NCBI GenBank assembly: GCA_036374995.1
Contig: DASUSS010000108.1
Span: 62,001-126,000, forward strand
From: SH-MAG3 sp036374995
GTDB lineage: Bacteria; Gemmatimonadota; Gemmatimonadetes; Longimicrobiales; RSA9
Direction: 5' to 3'
Length of the DNA stretch: 64,000 nucleotides
Shown here: positions 11,101 to 18,136 of the stretch, piece by piece
Layout: every line of letters begins with the position of its first letter
Position numbering within the stretch: position 1 is the stretch's first letter
Translations under genes and position numbers: made by a program
The notes under the pieces: model-generated
The model's database searches: none
What the model was told of the DNA's origin: nothing
Seen by the model: the letters and a program-made list of their open reading frames with translations, nothing else

Positions 11101-11511
11101 CACACTGAACGGCACCTTGGCGCGCTCGACCGCGCCGCCGCTCACGCCGGTGACGACCAGCTCACCCAGCGCGATCGCCTCGGGCTCGACCGTGAGGTTC
11201 ACCGTAGTCGCCTGGCCGGCGGTCACCGTGATGTCCCGCGTGATCGCATTGTAGCCGAGCAGCTCCAGCCGCATCGTGTGCTGCCCCGCCGGTACGTTCA
11301 GGATCAGGTAGCGTCCCTGATCGTTCGTGATCTGCGTGAGGTTCGGGCCCACGATCGTGATCTGGGCACCGGGCAGCGGCCGGTTCGTGGCGGCATCCAG
11401 CACCACGCCCTGGACCGTACCCGTCTCCTGCGCCTCGACGGGACCGGCACTCCACAGTGCCAGCAGTCCAGCCGCGGAGATCAGGCCCCGCAGGCATGTC
11501 CGTAGTGTCAT
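8176..11511 (-). CDS. SusC/RagA-family TonB-dependent outer-membrane transporter
   Basis: The ATG at 11511 follows a strong GGAGGAA site and gives a signal peptide ending near VEAQE. The 1111-residue protein has a carboxypeptidase-regulatory-like domain (GVVLDAATNRPLPGAQ, about 33-105), a TonB plug with LYIIDGIV and VEIVKGAAASTLYGSRAAS, and a long beta barrel ending in Phe (LSTTF), as outer-membrane barrels do. The length fits SusC proteins (about 1000-1150). It would import oligomeric nutrients bound by SusD using TonB energy. It heads the operon susC-susD-lipoprotein-DUF4397. Confidence 0.95.
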   Translation of the reverse strand: MTLRTCLRGLISAAGLLALWSAGPVEAQETGTVQGVVLDAATNRPLPGAQITIVGPNLTQITNDQGRYLILNVPAGQHTMRLELLGYNAITRDITVTAGQATTVNLTVEPEAIALGELVVTGVSGGAVERAKVPFSVSRVDADQMPVQAVNPLSQIQGKVPGANIAQISGRPGTAPAVILRGPTSINASGRSQEPLYIIDGIVLSSSIADINPADIQSVEIVKGAAASTLYGSRAASGVIQITTKRGTVDGVRFTARSEYGLNDIERDFGIARFHPFLLDETGTRFCVLDAYGSSNLCSRTIDYRAEQLRINNAPGDFALPTVGFPVDPGAVSAGPILRRSFLAGVWPGTTYNAVEQLVDPKPLSQNDFSMSGRIGSTTFFSSVGYTRQGGAIQGLEGYERLNGRINLGQRIGEQWNIELQSYISRADLDGTNQEEGGVGFFRLTRTPAIVDITQRDDLGRLFIRTNLGSGGTQNENPLYSFENTQREDVRWRYLIGGNLRYTPLTWLEADANFSVDRLNTNFRQFNNRGFRTTNNNPNTNNGLIFNGVNNTQSLNGSTGITLRSNLMDAVTSRITLRWLYEQENFDGRSLQGNLLRVADVDAAANATNIQNISSSKTETRQMSFSAGGFFDVLDRYTFDLAVRRDGNSRFGDEHRWQTYWRASGAWLAAREAWFPVDALSTFTLRASVGTAGNAPNYSAQYETYNIGSGGTLNAATLGNPLLRPEVQTEIEVGADLEFLERYGFSLTYANSLTKDQILPVPIAVATGFPTQWQNAGELRNQTWEASLSLPILRNTGGFNWTARANYTQNRTMVEKLNVPPFFIGTGLQATGDVFRVEEGMRYGTIFGRVFMRSCSQLPAAFQSQCGPGRAFQTNDEGWLVWVGDGNNPGMGITHNMWNAQLPASQGPYGLAMNWGMPILVRDTLNGTPLRLPIGNALPDYRVGFSNTVEFRRFSLYALVDAAYGRDIWNQGRHWSFLDFLGKEVDQGEKSVENAKPIGYYFRTGPWDGFQGLGGFYDALTPSNQMVEDASFVKLREVSASYNIGTVGNFGDWTVSVIGRNLKTWSDYRGFDPEVGIGSSGGQSGSGLINAIDAFTFPSLRTFSFVLSTTF

Positions 11512-12080
11512 GTAATTCCTCCGGGCGTCAGTATGATGAGAGTCAAACCGATGCAACGAGCGCGGGCATGGCTCCGCCCGCACCGAGTTCCACGTCGGTC
11601 AGGGAACGGGCATGCTCATCTCTCCGGACTGAGGTGTGACATCAGGTCGGCCACGGGTTGTCGTGACGACGTCGTTCAGACCAATGCCCACATATGCACG
11701 CCGGCGGATACGCCGATTGGCCGGCCGATCATGGCAGGTCGCGGCGTCGAATGTCCGTCGGCTTTTCGGTACGGATCGATGCCGGCCGTTGCGCGCGGTT
11801 CGGCATCTCGGTTTCTCGCAGCTTCGGCCCGGGAGGCGGGACCGTCGAAATGACGACGTTCGTTAATGTTCCACACTTCCGAAGTCAAGTGTGGTGCAGA
11901 GGTCCGCCCCGCCCGCGGAGCCGTTCGTCCCCATGAACGCGCGAACGGTCCCGATTGAGACGCCGGTACACGGTGCGGCGGGTTCGTCCTCCGGCGAGGG
12001 GCCGGGACCTTGTGACGGCCCGGCGGAACCGGCATCGTGCGGGTGCGGCCGTGATCACGGCACGCACACCGGAGAGTTCA
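11512..12080. other. Divergent intergenic region between susC and a small plug-like lipoprotein
   Basis: This 569-bp region has no convincing gene. It contains the susC ribosome site at its left end and should hold divergent promoters. A perfect 8-bp inverted repeat, CCACACTT (11871-11878) and AAGTGTGG (11887-11894) with an 8-nt spacer, could be an operator or hairpin. A shorter GCGGGC/GCCCGC repeat lies near 11561-11582. No clear -35/-10 pair was identified. Confidence 0.4.
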
Positions 12081-12476
12081 ATGAACAGGGTTCTGAGACG
12101 AGCCGTCGTCATCCTGTGCCTGGGCGCGGCGGCGGGCGCGTGCGGCAGCGCGAGAGGGGCCGGGAGCACCGGGGGCGACCGCAACCTGATCACGCTCGCC
12201 GAGATCCAGGCGACTCATCACGCGAGCGCGTTCGCGTTGATCCAGGCATTGCGGCCGCACTGGCTGGAGATCCGCGGACCGGCGTCAGGCGGCGGTCGCG
12301 CGCAGAAGCGCGTCTATCTCGACGACCTTCCACTCGGCGGGCTGGATCAGCTCCGGCAGATCCCGACCTCGGCCATCGACATGATCCGCTACTTCGATGG
12401 GCCATCGGCCACGCAGCAGTGGGGCAGCGACCACTCCGCGGGCGTGATCCAGGTCCACAGCCGCAGCGGCGGCTGA
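12081..12476 (+). CDS. Small plug-like lipoprotein
   Basis: The ATG at 12081 follows GGAGAG and yields a 131-residue lipoprotein with lipobox AGAC (18-21). The body is a short segment like a TonB-receptor plug: RVYLDDLPLGGL, then IPTSAIDMIRYFDGPSAT, then SAGVIQVHSRSG, matching the pattern of an exposed Asp-rich turn and a final VIxVxTRxG strand. There is no barrel. It is divergent from the SusCD operon and may interact with envelope components of that system. Its stop codon lies in a 16-bp palindrome shared with the convergent neighbour. Confidence 0.6.
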   Translation: MNRVLRRAVVILCLGAAAGACGSARGAGSTGGDRNLITLAEIQATHHASAFALIQALRPHWLEIRGPASGGGRAQKRVYLDDLPLGGLDQLRQIPTSAIDMIRYFDGPSATQQWGSDHSAGVIQVHSRSGG

Positions 12477-12486
12477 CGCGTCAGCC
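12471..12486. repeat. 16-bp perfect palindrome containing both convergent stop codons
   Basis: GGCTGACGCGTCAGCC is its own reverse complement. It contains the TGA of the plus-strand gene (12474-12476) and the TGA of the minus-strand gene (12481-12483), so both genes end in mirror-image sequence. Confidence 0.8.
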
Positions 12487-13023
12487 CTGGCCCATCAGGG
12501 CGATGAGGATCCGGTTCTCGAGCTCGCCCAGGGATGCACAGCGGACGGGGTCGCCGGCGAAGTTCACGGGCCGCGCCGTTGCCTCGATCATGGTGCTCAC
12601 GATCGTGCTCCCCGGCGTGTCCCTGCGGACTTCGGTGAGCACGGAGAAGTGCACCTCGTACGTGTCCGCGCTCGGTCCGCCCTGCGTCCTGCCGCAGTCG
12701 AGATAGCGGGAGATCGTGCTCGCGCCGAGGCGGCGGCGCACGCGGAAGCCCGGGTTGCCCGCAACGCCCGTCCGTTCATCGCGCTGCGTCACTTCGATGC
12801 CGAGCGAGCGGTAGACCTCGGGCAGCGCGGCCCAGACCTGATCGCGCGGCCGGCTCACGGTCCCGACGCGCGCACCGTCCACCGCCGTCGTGTTGATCTG
12901 CGTCAGACTGCCTCCCCCGCCGACCACCCGCACGGTCTGCTCGCCGCTCGACGCGGCCGAAGGCGCCGACGACGCGCAGGCGGTTAAGACGAGAGCCGAA
13001 GCCAGAAGGATCGCCGTTCTCAT
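12481..13023 (-). CDS. Hypothetical lipoprotein
   Basis: The start at 13023 gives MRTAILLASALVLTAC, a lipoprotein signal with Cys16, and a 180-residue product. An upstream ATG at 13086 would place the N-terminus inside the palindrome at 13042-13269 and remove the signal peptide, so it was rejected. The mature domain has alternating strands (RVGTVSRPRDQVWAALPEVY, EVTQRDERTG, FRVRRRLGAS, EVHFSVLTEVRR, TIVSTMIEATAR) reminiscent of small periplasmic alpha/beta domains. Family unknown. A single Cys in LDCGR and another in VRCASL might pair. Confidence 0.6.
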   Translation of the reverse strand: MRTAILLASALVLTACASSAPSAASSGEQTVRVVGGGGSLTQINTTAVDGARVGTVSRPRDQVWAALPEVYRSLGIEVTQRDERTGVAGNPGFRVRRRLGASTISRYLDCGRTQGGPSADTYEVHFSVLTEVRRDTPGSTIVSTMIEATARPVNFAGDPVRCASLGELENRILIALMGQG

Positions 13024-13041
13024 GAGCCCTCCCCGGAAGTC

Positions 13042-13269
13042 GCGGACGCGGCACCAGATTTCAGTTCTGACCCCGACGGGCAGCATCGTGGCCGGGAGAT
13101 CCCGGCTGACGAAAACGGGAGCGCGTGCGGCCGGCTCGACCGGTCCGTCGAGCAGGGCCGCACCGGCGGCCCGTCCGGGTCGCCCCGGCCGCGCTCCCGT
13201 TTTCGTCAGCCGGCCCCGGGCGCGATCATGGCCGCCCGCGCCGGAACTGAAATCTGGTGCCGCGTCCGC
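13042..13269. repeat. Nested long palindrome, family B copy 1 (GCGGAC-NN-GGCACC terminus)
   Basis: The outer arms (13042-13067 and 13244-13269) are perfect 26-nt inverted repeats starting GCGGACGCGGCACCAGAT. Nested inside is a second perfect 24-nt inverted pair (13102-13125 and 13190-13213) containing GACGAAAACGGGAGCG. On the minus strand the element starts 3 nt after the TAA of the small membrane-protein gene. The outer arm shares its first 18 nt with the palindrome at 41106-41193. It is non-coding and could fold into a long two-tier hairpin. Confidence 0.88.
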
Positions 13270-13272
13270 CGG

Positions 13273-13452
13273 TTACCAGCGGACGCGGTCGCGGCTGAGT
13301 GCCGCGAGGATCGCGGCGCCGGCCAGGAGCAGTCCGGCGCCGAACAGCACGGGTCGCGTGTCGTGCACGGACAGGGCGTGCCCGAAGAAGTAGGCGAAGA
13401 CGACGCACAGGCAGACGCCGGCGAGCAGCAGGATGCTGCGGAAGAATCCCAT
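13273..13452 (-). CDS. Small two-TM membrane protein
   Basis: A TAGGAG site precedes the ATG at 13452. The 59-residue product begins MGFFRSILLLAGVCLCVVF and has two hydrophobic helices (about 5-25 and 36-51) with a short HDTRP turn, ending in basic RDRVRW. It lies 8 nt after the M28 peptidase gene and is probably co-transcribed. A longer frame to 13518 overlaps the peptidase. Function unknown; likely an inner-membrane protein. Confidence 0.6.
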   Translation of the reverse strand: MGFFRSILLLAGVCLCVVFAYFFGHALSVHDTRPVLFGAGLLLAGAAILAALSRDRVRW

Positions 13453-13460
13453 GATCGCTC

Positions 13461-15014
13461 CTATCGGTTGCGCTGGCTCACGAGGCGGCGGACTTCCTCG
13501 AGGCCCTCGGGATCCCACTGCGGCCGCTGCTCGTCGTTTGCGATGGCGTTCGCGTAGTAGAAGATGAGGCGCGTGATGCGCGAGATCTTGTCGAGGTCGA
13601 TCTTGTCGACCGTATCGCTCGGGCGGTGATAGTCGTCGTGCACGCCGGTGAAGAAGAAGATCGCCGGCACTTCCCGCCGCGCGAAGTTGAAGTGGTCACT
13701 GCGGAAGAAGAACCGCTGCTCCGGCCAGATGTCGTCGCTGGTGGTCATGCGCAGCTCGGGATGCTGCGCGTTGACCTGCTCGAGGAGCGGCCCGAGCGTC
13801 GAGTAGTCCTTGCCGATGACGACGACGCTGTCCGGGTGGTTGCGACCGATCATGTCGATGTTCACGTTCGCGACGATGCTGTCGATCGGCACCGTCGGGT
13901 TGTCGGCGAAGTACGACGATCCGAGCAGGCCCTTCTCCTCGCCGCTCACGCCGAGGAAGATGATGGAGCGCTTCGGCGTGACGGGCAGCTGCGCGAACGC
14001 CTCGGCCAGCTCCATGATCGCCGATGTCCCCGATGCATCATCATCGGCGCCGTTGCAGATCGGGTCGGCCGTGCCGGGCGCGCAGATGCCGGTGTGGTCG
14101 ATGTGGGCGCTGAACACGACGTAGGAGTTGCGCAGCGCCGGATCGCTGCCGGGCAGCATGCCGGCGACGTTGGGCGGACGGTGCTCCGTCTCCGTGACGC
14201 CGCCGCCGAGCTGTGCCGTCAGGCCGGCGAGCGGCACGGGTCGTTGCGCGCCGGCCGAGCCGGTCAGCGCATTGAAGTCGAGCCCTGCCATCTCGAACAG
14301 CGAGCGTGCAGCAGCACTGCGCACGTAGAACACCGGTATGGACGGGAGGCCGCGGCTCGCGCGCTCCGCGCCCGCTGCCCGCTGCGCGACGGCGGCCGCG
14401 TCCATATTCGGCGGGAGGATCACGATGAGCGCGGCCGCGCCGGCGGAATCCGCCGAGGCGCGGGCCCGGATGATCGCCTGTCCCTGCTGACGCGCCTCGA
14501 CCTGCGGCTGCGTGATGATGACCGCGCGGTCGCGGAGCGTGTTGCCGCGGACATCGGCCGCCGGCACCGCACTGCCGGCGAACACCAGGCCACCGCTGAA
14601 GCCGGCCCGCGCGCCGCCGGTGACGTAGTAGTCGGAGCGGTAGGCGAGCGGTCGGGAACGGCCCTCCGCCTGCACGTCGAACCGGACACTGGCCACGTCG
14701 AGGACGCGCGTGACGTAAGGCCACCGCTGGAGGTAGCCGCCATCCTCGCCGGCGGGCCGCAGTCCGAAGCTGTGGAACTCGCTCGCGATGTATGCGGCGG
14801 CGGCCTCGAGACCCGGGCTGGGGGTGTCGCGCCCCTGGAGCGCGTCCGAGGCGAGGAACCCGATGCGCGCATAGAAGTCCTGAGGACGGATGCTGGCGGC
14901 CGCATCCGCGAGGGCGGCGGCGGCCGTGGGTGCGGCCTGCTCGACGGCGGCCTGCTGCACGGGCTGCGCGCACGCGGCCAGTGCGACGACGAGGCCGGTT
15001 CGGTACGCTTTCAT
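13461..15014 (-). CDS. M28-family zinc aminopeptidase lipoprotein with PA domain
   Basis: The ATG at 15014 follows GGGAG and yields a lipoprotein signal with LAAC (12-15) and 517 residues. A protease-associated insert (VFAGSAVPAADVRGN... to SIPVFYV) precedes the catalytic domain. The M28 two-zinc ligands are visible in order: SAHIDH, NGADDDASG, GVSGEEKG with the catalytic Glu, NIDMIGR, and HDDYHRPSD with the last His. It would trim N-terminal amino acids from peptides in the periplasm or at the outer membrane. This fits a protein- or peptide-scavenging lifestyle together with the nearby SusCD pair. Confidence 0.92.
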   Translation of the reverse strand: MKAYRTGLVVALAACAQPVQQAAVEQAAPTAAAALADAAASIRPQDFYARIGFLASDALQGRDTPSPGLEAAAAYIASEFHSFGLRPAGEDGGYLQRWPYVTRVLDVASVRFDVQAEGRSRPLAYRSDYYVTGGARAGFSGGLVFAGSAVPAADVRGNTLRDRAVIITQPQVEARQQGQAIIRARASADSAGAAALIVILPPNMDAAAVAQRAAGAERASRGLPSIPVFYVRSAAARSLFEMAGLDFNALTGSAGAQRPVPLAGLTAQLGGGVTETEHRPPNVAGMLPGSDPALRNSYVVFSAHIDHTGICAPGTADPICNGADDDASGTSAIMELAEAFAQLPVTPKRSIIFLGVSGEEKGLLGSSYFADNPTVPIDSIVANVNIDMIGRNHPDSVVVIGKDYSTLGPLLEQVNAQHPELRMTTSDDIWPEQRFFFRSDHFNFARREVPAIFFFTGVHDDYHRPSDTVDKIDLDKISRITRLIFYYANAIANDEQRPQWDPEGLEEVRRLVSQRNR

Positions 15015-15074
15015 ATCTCCCTGCACTGTCCGGAATAAGAAGTGGCGGTCTTGCGACCGGCAGATCAGTTTAGC

Positions 15075-15141
15075 CCGTCCCGCAGCCGTGCGCGAGTCCG
15101 TCCCGCAGCCGTGCGCGGGTCCGTCCGCAGCGTGCGCGAGT
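15075..15141. repeat. Three tandem 21-23-bp repeats
   Basis: CCGTCCCGCAGCCGTGCGCG followed by AGT or GGT occurs at 15075-15097 and 15098-15120, then a 21-bp variant at 15121-15141. The array lies in the 240-bp divergent gap between the M28 peptidase and the DUF58 gene. There are no spacers, so it is a minisatellite-like array and not a CRISPR. Confidence 0.8.
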
Positions 15142-15254
15142 CCGCCGACGCACCCCAACCGTCGCGTGCGGACCGGAAAGCGTCCATCCGTGCGGCCACC
15201 CTGCCCCGCGCCGCTTGATGGAACCGTCGGGTTCCGCTAACGTTCGCGCCGCTG

Positions 15255-16205
15255 ATGAGCACACCTGCCGACCGCACATCCGCTGCGCGCGCCGAAATCG
15301 CACGAGACCAACGCGCCGACCTGCTCAGCCCGCAGGAGCTCGCCGCACTGGGGGGACTGGAGTTCGTCGCCCGCCAGGTGGTCGAGGGATTCATCGCCGG
15401 ACTGCACCGCTCTCCGCACCGCGGCTTTTCGGTCGAGTTCGCGGAGCATCGCATGTACCAGCCGGGCGATGATCTGCGCTACATCGACTGGCGCATGTTC
15501 GGCCGCTCCGACCGTTACTACATCAAGCAGTTCGAGGAGGAGACGAACCTCCGCGCGTATCTCCTGCTGGATGTGAGTGCGTCGATGGCCTGGACGTCGG
15601 CGGCGCACGTGCTGCCGCCGAAGCTGTGGTATGCGAAGCAGCTCGCCGCGAGCATCGCGCTGATGCTCGTGCGGCAGGGCGATGCGGTCGGCCTGCTCGC
15701 GTTCGACTCGGCCATCCGCTCGCACGTCGCACCGCGCGGCGGGCGCCGGCACTGGCACGAGCTGCTGCGCACGCTCGCTCCCGTTACGGCGAGCGGCCGC
15801 ACGGACCCCGGCACGGCACTGCGCGACCTCGCGGGGCGGCTGCGGCGCCGCGGCCTGGTCATCCTCATCTCCGATCTCCTGGTCGATCCGGACGCCACGC
15901 GCCTGGCGCTCCGCTTCCTGCGGCATCGCGGGCACGAGGTGCTCGTGTTCCACCTGCTCGATCCGGGCGAGCGCGAGCTGCCCGGCGTCGGCGAAGTGCG
16001 GTTCATCGACCCGGAGACGGACGAGGAGCTGCCGGTCAGCGCGGCCGACGTGCGGCGCGAGTATCGCGAGGCGGTCGAGCACGCACTGGCGGAGTGGCGC
16101 CGGGAGCTCGCGCCGCAGGGCATCGACTACGTGTTGATCGGCACCGACGAGCCGATGGCGCACGCGCTCCGCGCATACCTCCACAAACGCGAGCGGCTGG
16201 GCTGA
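15255..16205 (+). CDS. DUF58 protein with vWA-like fold
   Basis: The 316-residue protein has the DUF58 signature QPGDDLRYIDWRMFGRSDRYYIKQ at about 75-98 (quoted here as QPGDDLRYIDWR) and a vWA-type metal site DVSASM near 111-116. DUF58 proteins are partners of MoxR AAA ATPases and are thought to help chaperone or assemble envelope or enzyme complexes. No MoxR gene is adjacent here, unlike the second DUF58 gene at 40050. Its stop overlaps the next ATG (TGATG), coupling it to the BatA/vWA protein. The start at 15255 is the first in frame; no strong ribosome site is visible. Confidence 0.85.
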   Translation: MSTPADRTSAARAEIARDQRADLLSPQELAALGGLEFVARQVVEGFIAGLHRSPHRGFSVEFAEHRMYQPGDDLRYIDWRMFGRSDRYYIKQFEEETNLRAYLLLDVSASMAWTSAAHVLPPKLWYAKQLAASIALMLVRQGDAVGLLAFDSAIRSHVAPRGGRRHWHELLRTLAPVTASGRTDPGTALRDLAGRLRRRGLVILISDLLVDPDATRLALRFLRHRGHEVLVFHLLDPGERELPGVGEVRFIDPETDEELPVSAADVRREYREAVEHALAEWRRELAPQGIDYVLIGTDEPMAHALRAYLHKRERLG

Positions 16206-18136
16206 TGGGTCTGCTGAATCCGCTGCTGCTCCTGCTCGCCGGTGCCGCGGCGGTTCCGCTGCTGCTGCACCTGCTCCAGCGTCATCAGGGGCCGCGGATG
16301 CTCTTCCCCGCACTGCGTTACCTGCGCCGTGCAGAGAAGGAATCGGCCCGTCGGATCCGGCTGCGCCAGATCCTGCTCATGCTGCTGCGGATCGCGGCGG
16401 TCATCCTGCTCGCGCTCGCGGCCGCGCGTCCGTTCGTGCGCGCGGGCGGGACGGGCCACTCGCCCACGGCCGTCGTCATCATCCTCGACAACAGCATGAG
16501 CACGGCAGCGGTTGCGGGCGAAGTGCGCGTGCTGGACGAGCTGAAAGCGCGCGCCCTCGAGGTGCTCGCCGACGGCGGCATCGATGACCGGTTCTGGCTG
16601 CTGCGCGCGGGACAGCCCGAGGAGCCCGCCCTCGCCGGCGACGCCACGGCCACCGCACTGCGCGTACGGGAGACGGAGCCGACGGCAGCCGCAGCGGATC
16701 TGGCGGCGGCGATCGCGCATGCCCGCGCCATTCTCGCGTCGGGCGCGGAGGGTCGTGCTTCGGAGATCCATCTGCTGACCGATCTCCAGGCGAGTGGCTT
16801 CCGCGGGCGCGCGCCCGCCGACAGCGCTGCACCACCGATCATCGTGTGGCACCCGGGCACGGACGCTCCGGCGAATCATGCGGTGACGAGCGTGGAAGTC
16901 GGCGGCGGGCTCGCGCCGATCGCCGGACAGCGCACCACGATTGCCGCCTCCATTGCGGGCGGTAACGGGGCTGCGGTCAATGTCCGTCTCGCAATCGGCG
17001 ATCGACTCATCGCGGCCGCGTCGGCGCGGCCGGGCGAGACCGCACTGCTCGCCGTGCCCGCGCGGCCCGCCGGGTTCTTGACGGGCAGCGTCGAGATCGA
17101 TGCGGACGCACTGCATGCGGACGACACCCGCTTCTTCGCCGCACAGGTGCTGCCGCCGCCCACGGTCGCGCTCGCTGTCACGGATCCGTTCGTGGGCGAG
17201 GCCCTCGAGGTGCTGGCGGAGGCGGGACGCGTGCGCCGCGCCGATGCCGGCGCGGACGTCGCGATCCTCGAGGGCGGTCGCGGAGCCGAGTCCTATGGAG
17301 TCCGCACCGCTCTCGTCATCCTGCCCCCGGCCACACCGAGTGAGCTCGCCGCGGTGAACCGGCGGATCGCCGGCGCCGGCATTCCGTGGCGCTACGAGGC
17401 GCCCGTGGCGGGCGAGGCCCGGTTCGCACCCGACGAAGCCGACCCGCTGCTGCGCGGGCTCGGCGACGCGCGCGTGCGCATCGTCTACCCGCTCGCGCGC
17501 AGCTCGGACCGCGGGGCCGATTCGGTGCTCATCCGCCTGAGCGACGATGCGCCGTGGGCGGTGCGCGGCACCCGGGCCGTCGGCGGCACCTACGTCCTGC
17601 TCGGCTCACCGCTCTCGGCCGAGGCGTCTACACTGCCGACGAGTGCGCTCATGGTGCCGCTGCTCGATCGCGTGACTGCGGCGTGGGCTCGCGCACTGCC
17701 GCCGAACACGAACGCCGCACCGGGCGATGAGGTCGCACTGCCTCCCGGCATCACCGCCGTCGCGCGGCCCGACGGGACGCGTGAGGAGGTGAGCGGCGCA
17801 ACGGCCTACCGGTTCGGTCTCGAGCCGGGCATCTACCAGCTGCTCGGCGAGGACTCGGCGATCGCCGCATACGCGGTGAATCCGCCCGCGACCGAGTCCG
17901 ACATGACCCGTCTCGGCGAACGAGAGCTCGCTGCCTCACTGCCCGGGTGGACGCTGCACGTCACGGACGACGCCGGAGCCTGGCGTCGTGCGACGTTCCG
18001 GGAACGGCTCGGGCGCGAGCTGTGGCGCCCGCTGCTGCTCGCGCTGCTCGCCGTGCTCATCCTGGAATCGCTCGCTGCCGCGGCGGGTCGTGCACGACGC
18101 ACACAGACCCGCATGGCCGAGGCCGACGCCGGCTGA
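16205..18136 (+). CDS. BatA/vWA-domain membrane protein
   Basis: The start at 16205 overlaps the DUF58 stop by 1 nt and gives a 643-residue protein. It begins with a BatA N-terminal motif (a hydrophobic helix, PLLLHLLQRHQ, then a second helix around 55-75), followed by a vWA-like domain with IILDNSMS as metal site, a long extracytoplasmic beta-rich region, and a C-terminal TM helix (about 620-638). This is the usual layout of membrane proteins encoded with DUF58/MoxR, anchored at both ends. Role is unproven but probably envelope integrity. mfd follows with a 1-nt overlap. Confidence 0.82.
   Translation: MGLLNPLLLLLAGAAAVPLLLHLLQRHQGPRMLFPALRYLRRAEKESARRIRLRQILLMLLRIAAVILLALAAARPFVRAGGTGHSPTAVVIILDNSMSTAAVAGEVRVLDELKARALEVLADGGIDDRFWLLRAGQPEEPALAGDATATALRVRETEPTAAAADLAAAIAHARAILASGAEGRASEIHLLTDLQASGFRGRAPADSAAPPIIVWHPGTDAPANHAVTSVEVGGGLAPIAGQRTTIAASIAGGNGAAVNVRLAIGDRLIAAASARPGETALLAVPARPAGFLTGSVEIDADALHADDTRFFAAQVLPPPTVALAVTDPFVGEALEVLAEAGRVRRADAGADVAILEGGRGAESYGVRTALVILPPATPSELAAVNRRIAGAGIPWRYEAPVAGEARFAPDEADPLLRGLGDARVRIVYPLARSSDRGADSVLIRLSDDAPWAVRGTRAVGGTYVLLGSPLSAEASTLPTSALMVPLLDRVTAAWARALPPNTNAAPGDEVALPPGITAVARPDGTREEVSGATAYRFGLEPGIYQLLGEDSAIAAYAVNPPATESDMTRLGERELAASLPGWTLHVTDDAGAWRRATFRERLGRELWRPLLLALLAVLILESLAAAAGRARRTQTRMAEADAG

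Noticed and set aside
8590..11505. A 971-codon plus-strand open frame antisense to susC
   Set aside because: It is an Arg/Glu/Ala-rich shadow frame of the high-GC susC gene, with no domain or ribosome site.
15075..15141. Possible CRISPR array
   Set aside because: The repeats are directly adjacent without spacers and there are only three; no cas genes are present.
17947..18135. Longer Mfd starting at 17947
   Set aside because: The extra part lies in the BatA/vWA gene in another frame; the TGATG overlap at 18134-18138 gives a standard start.
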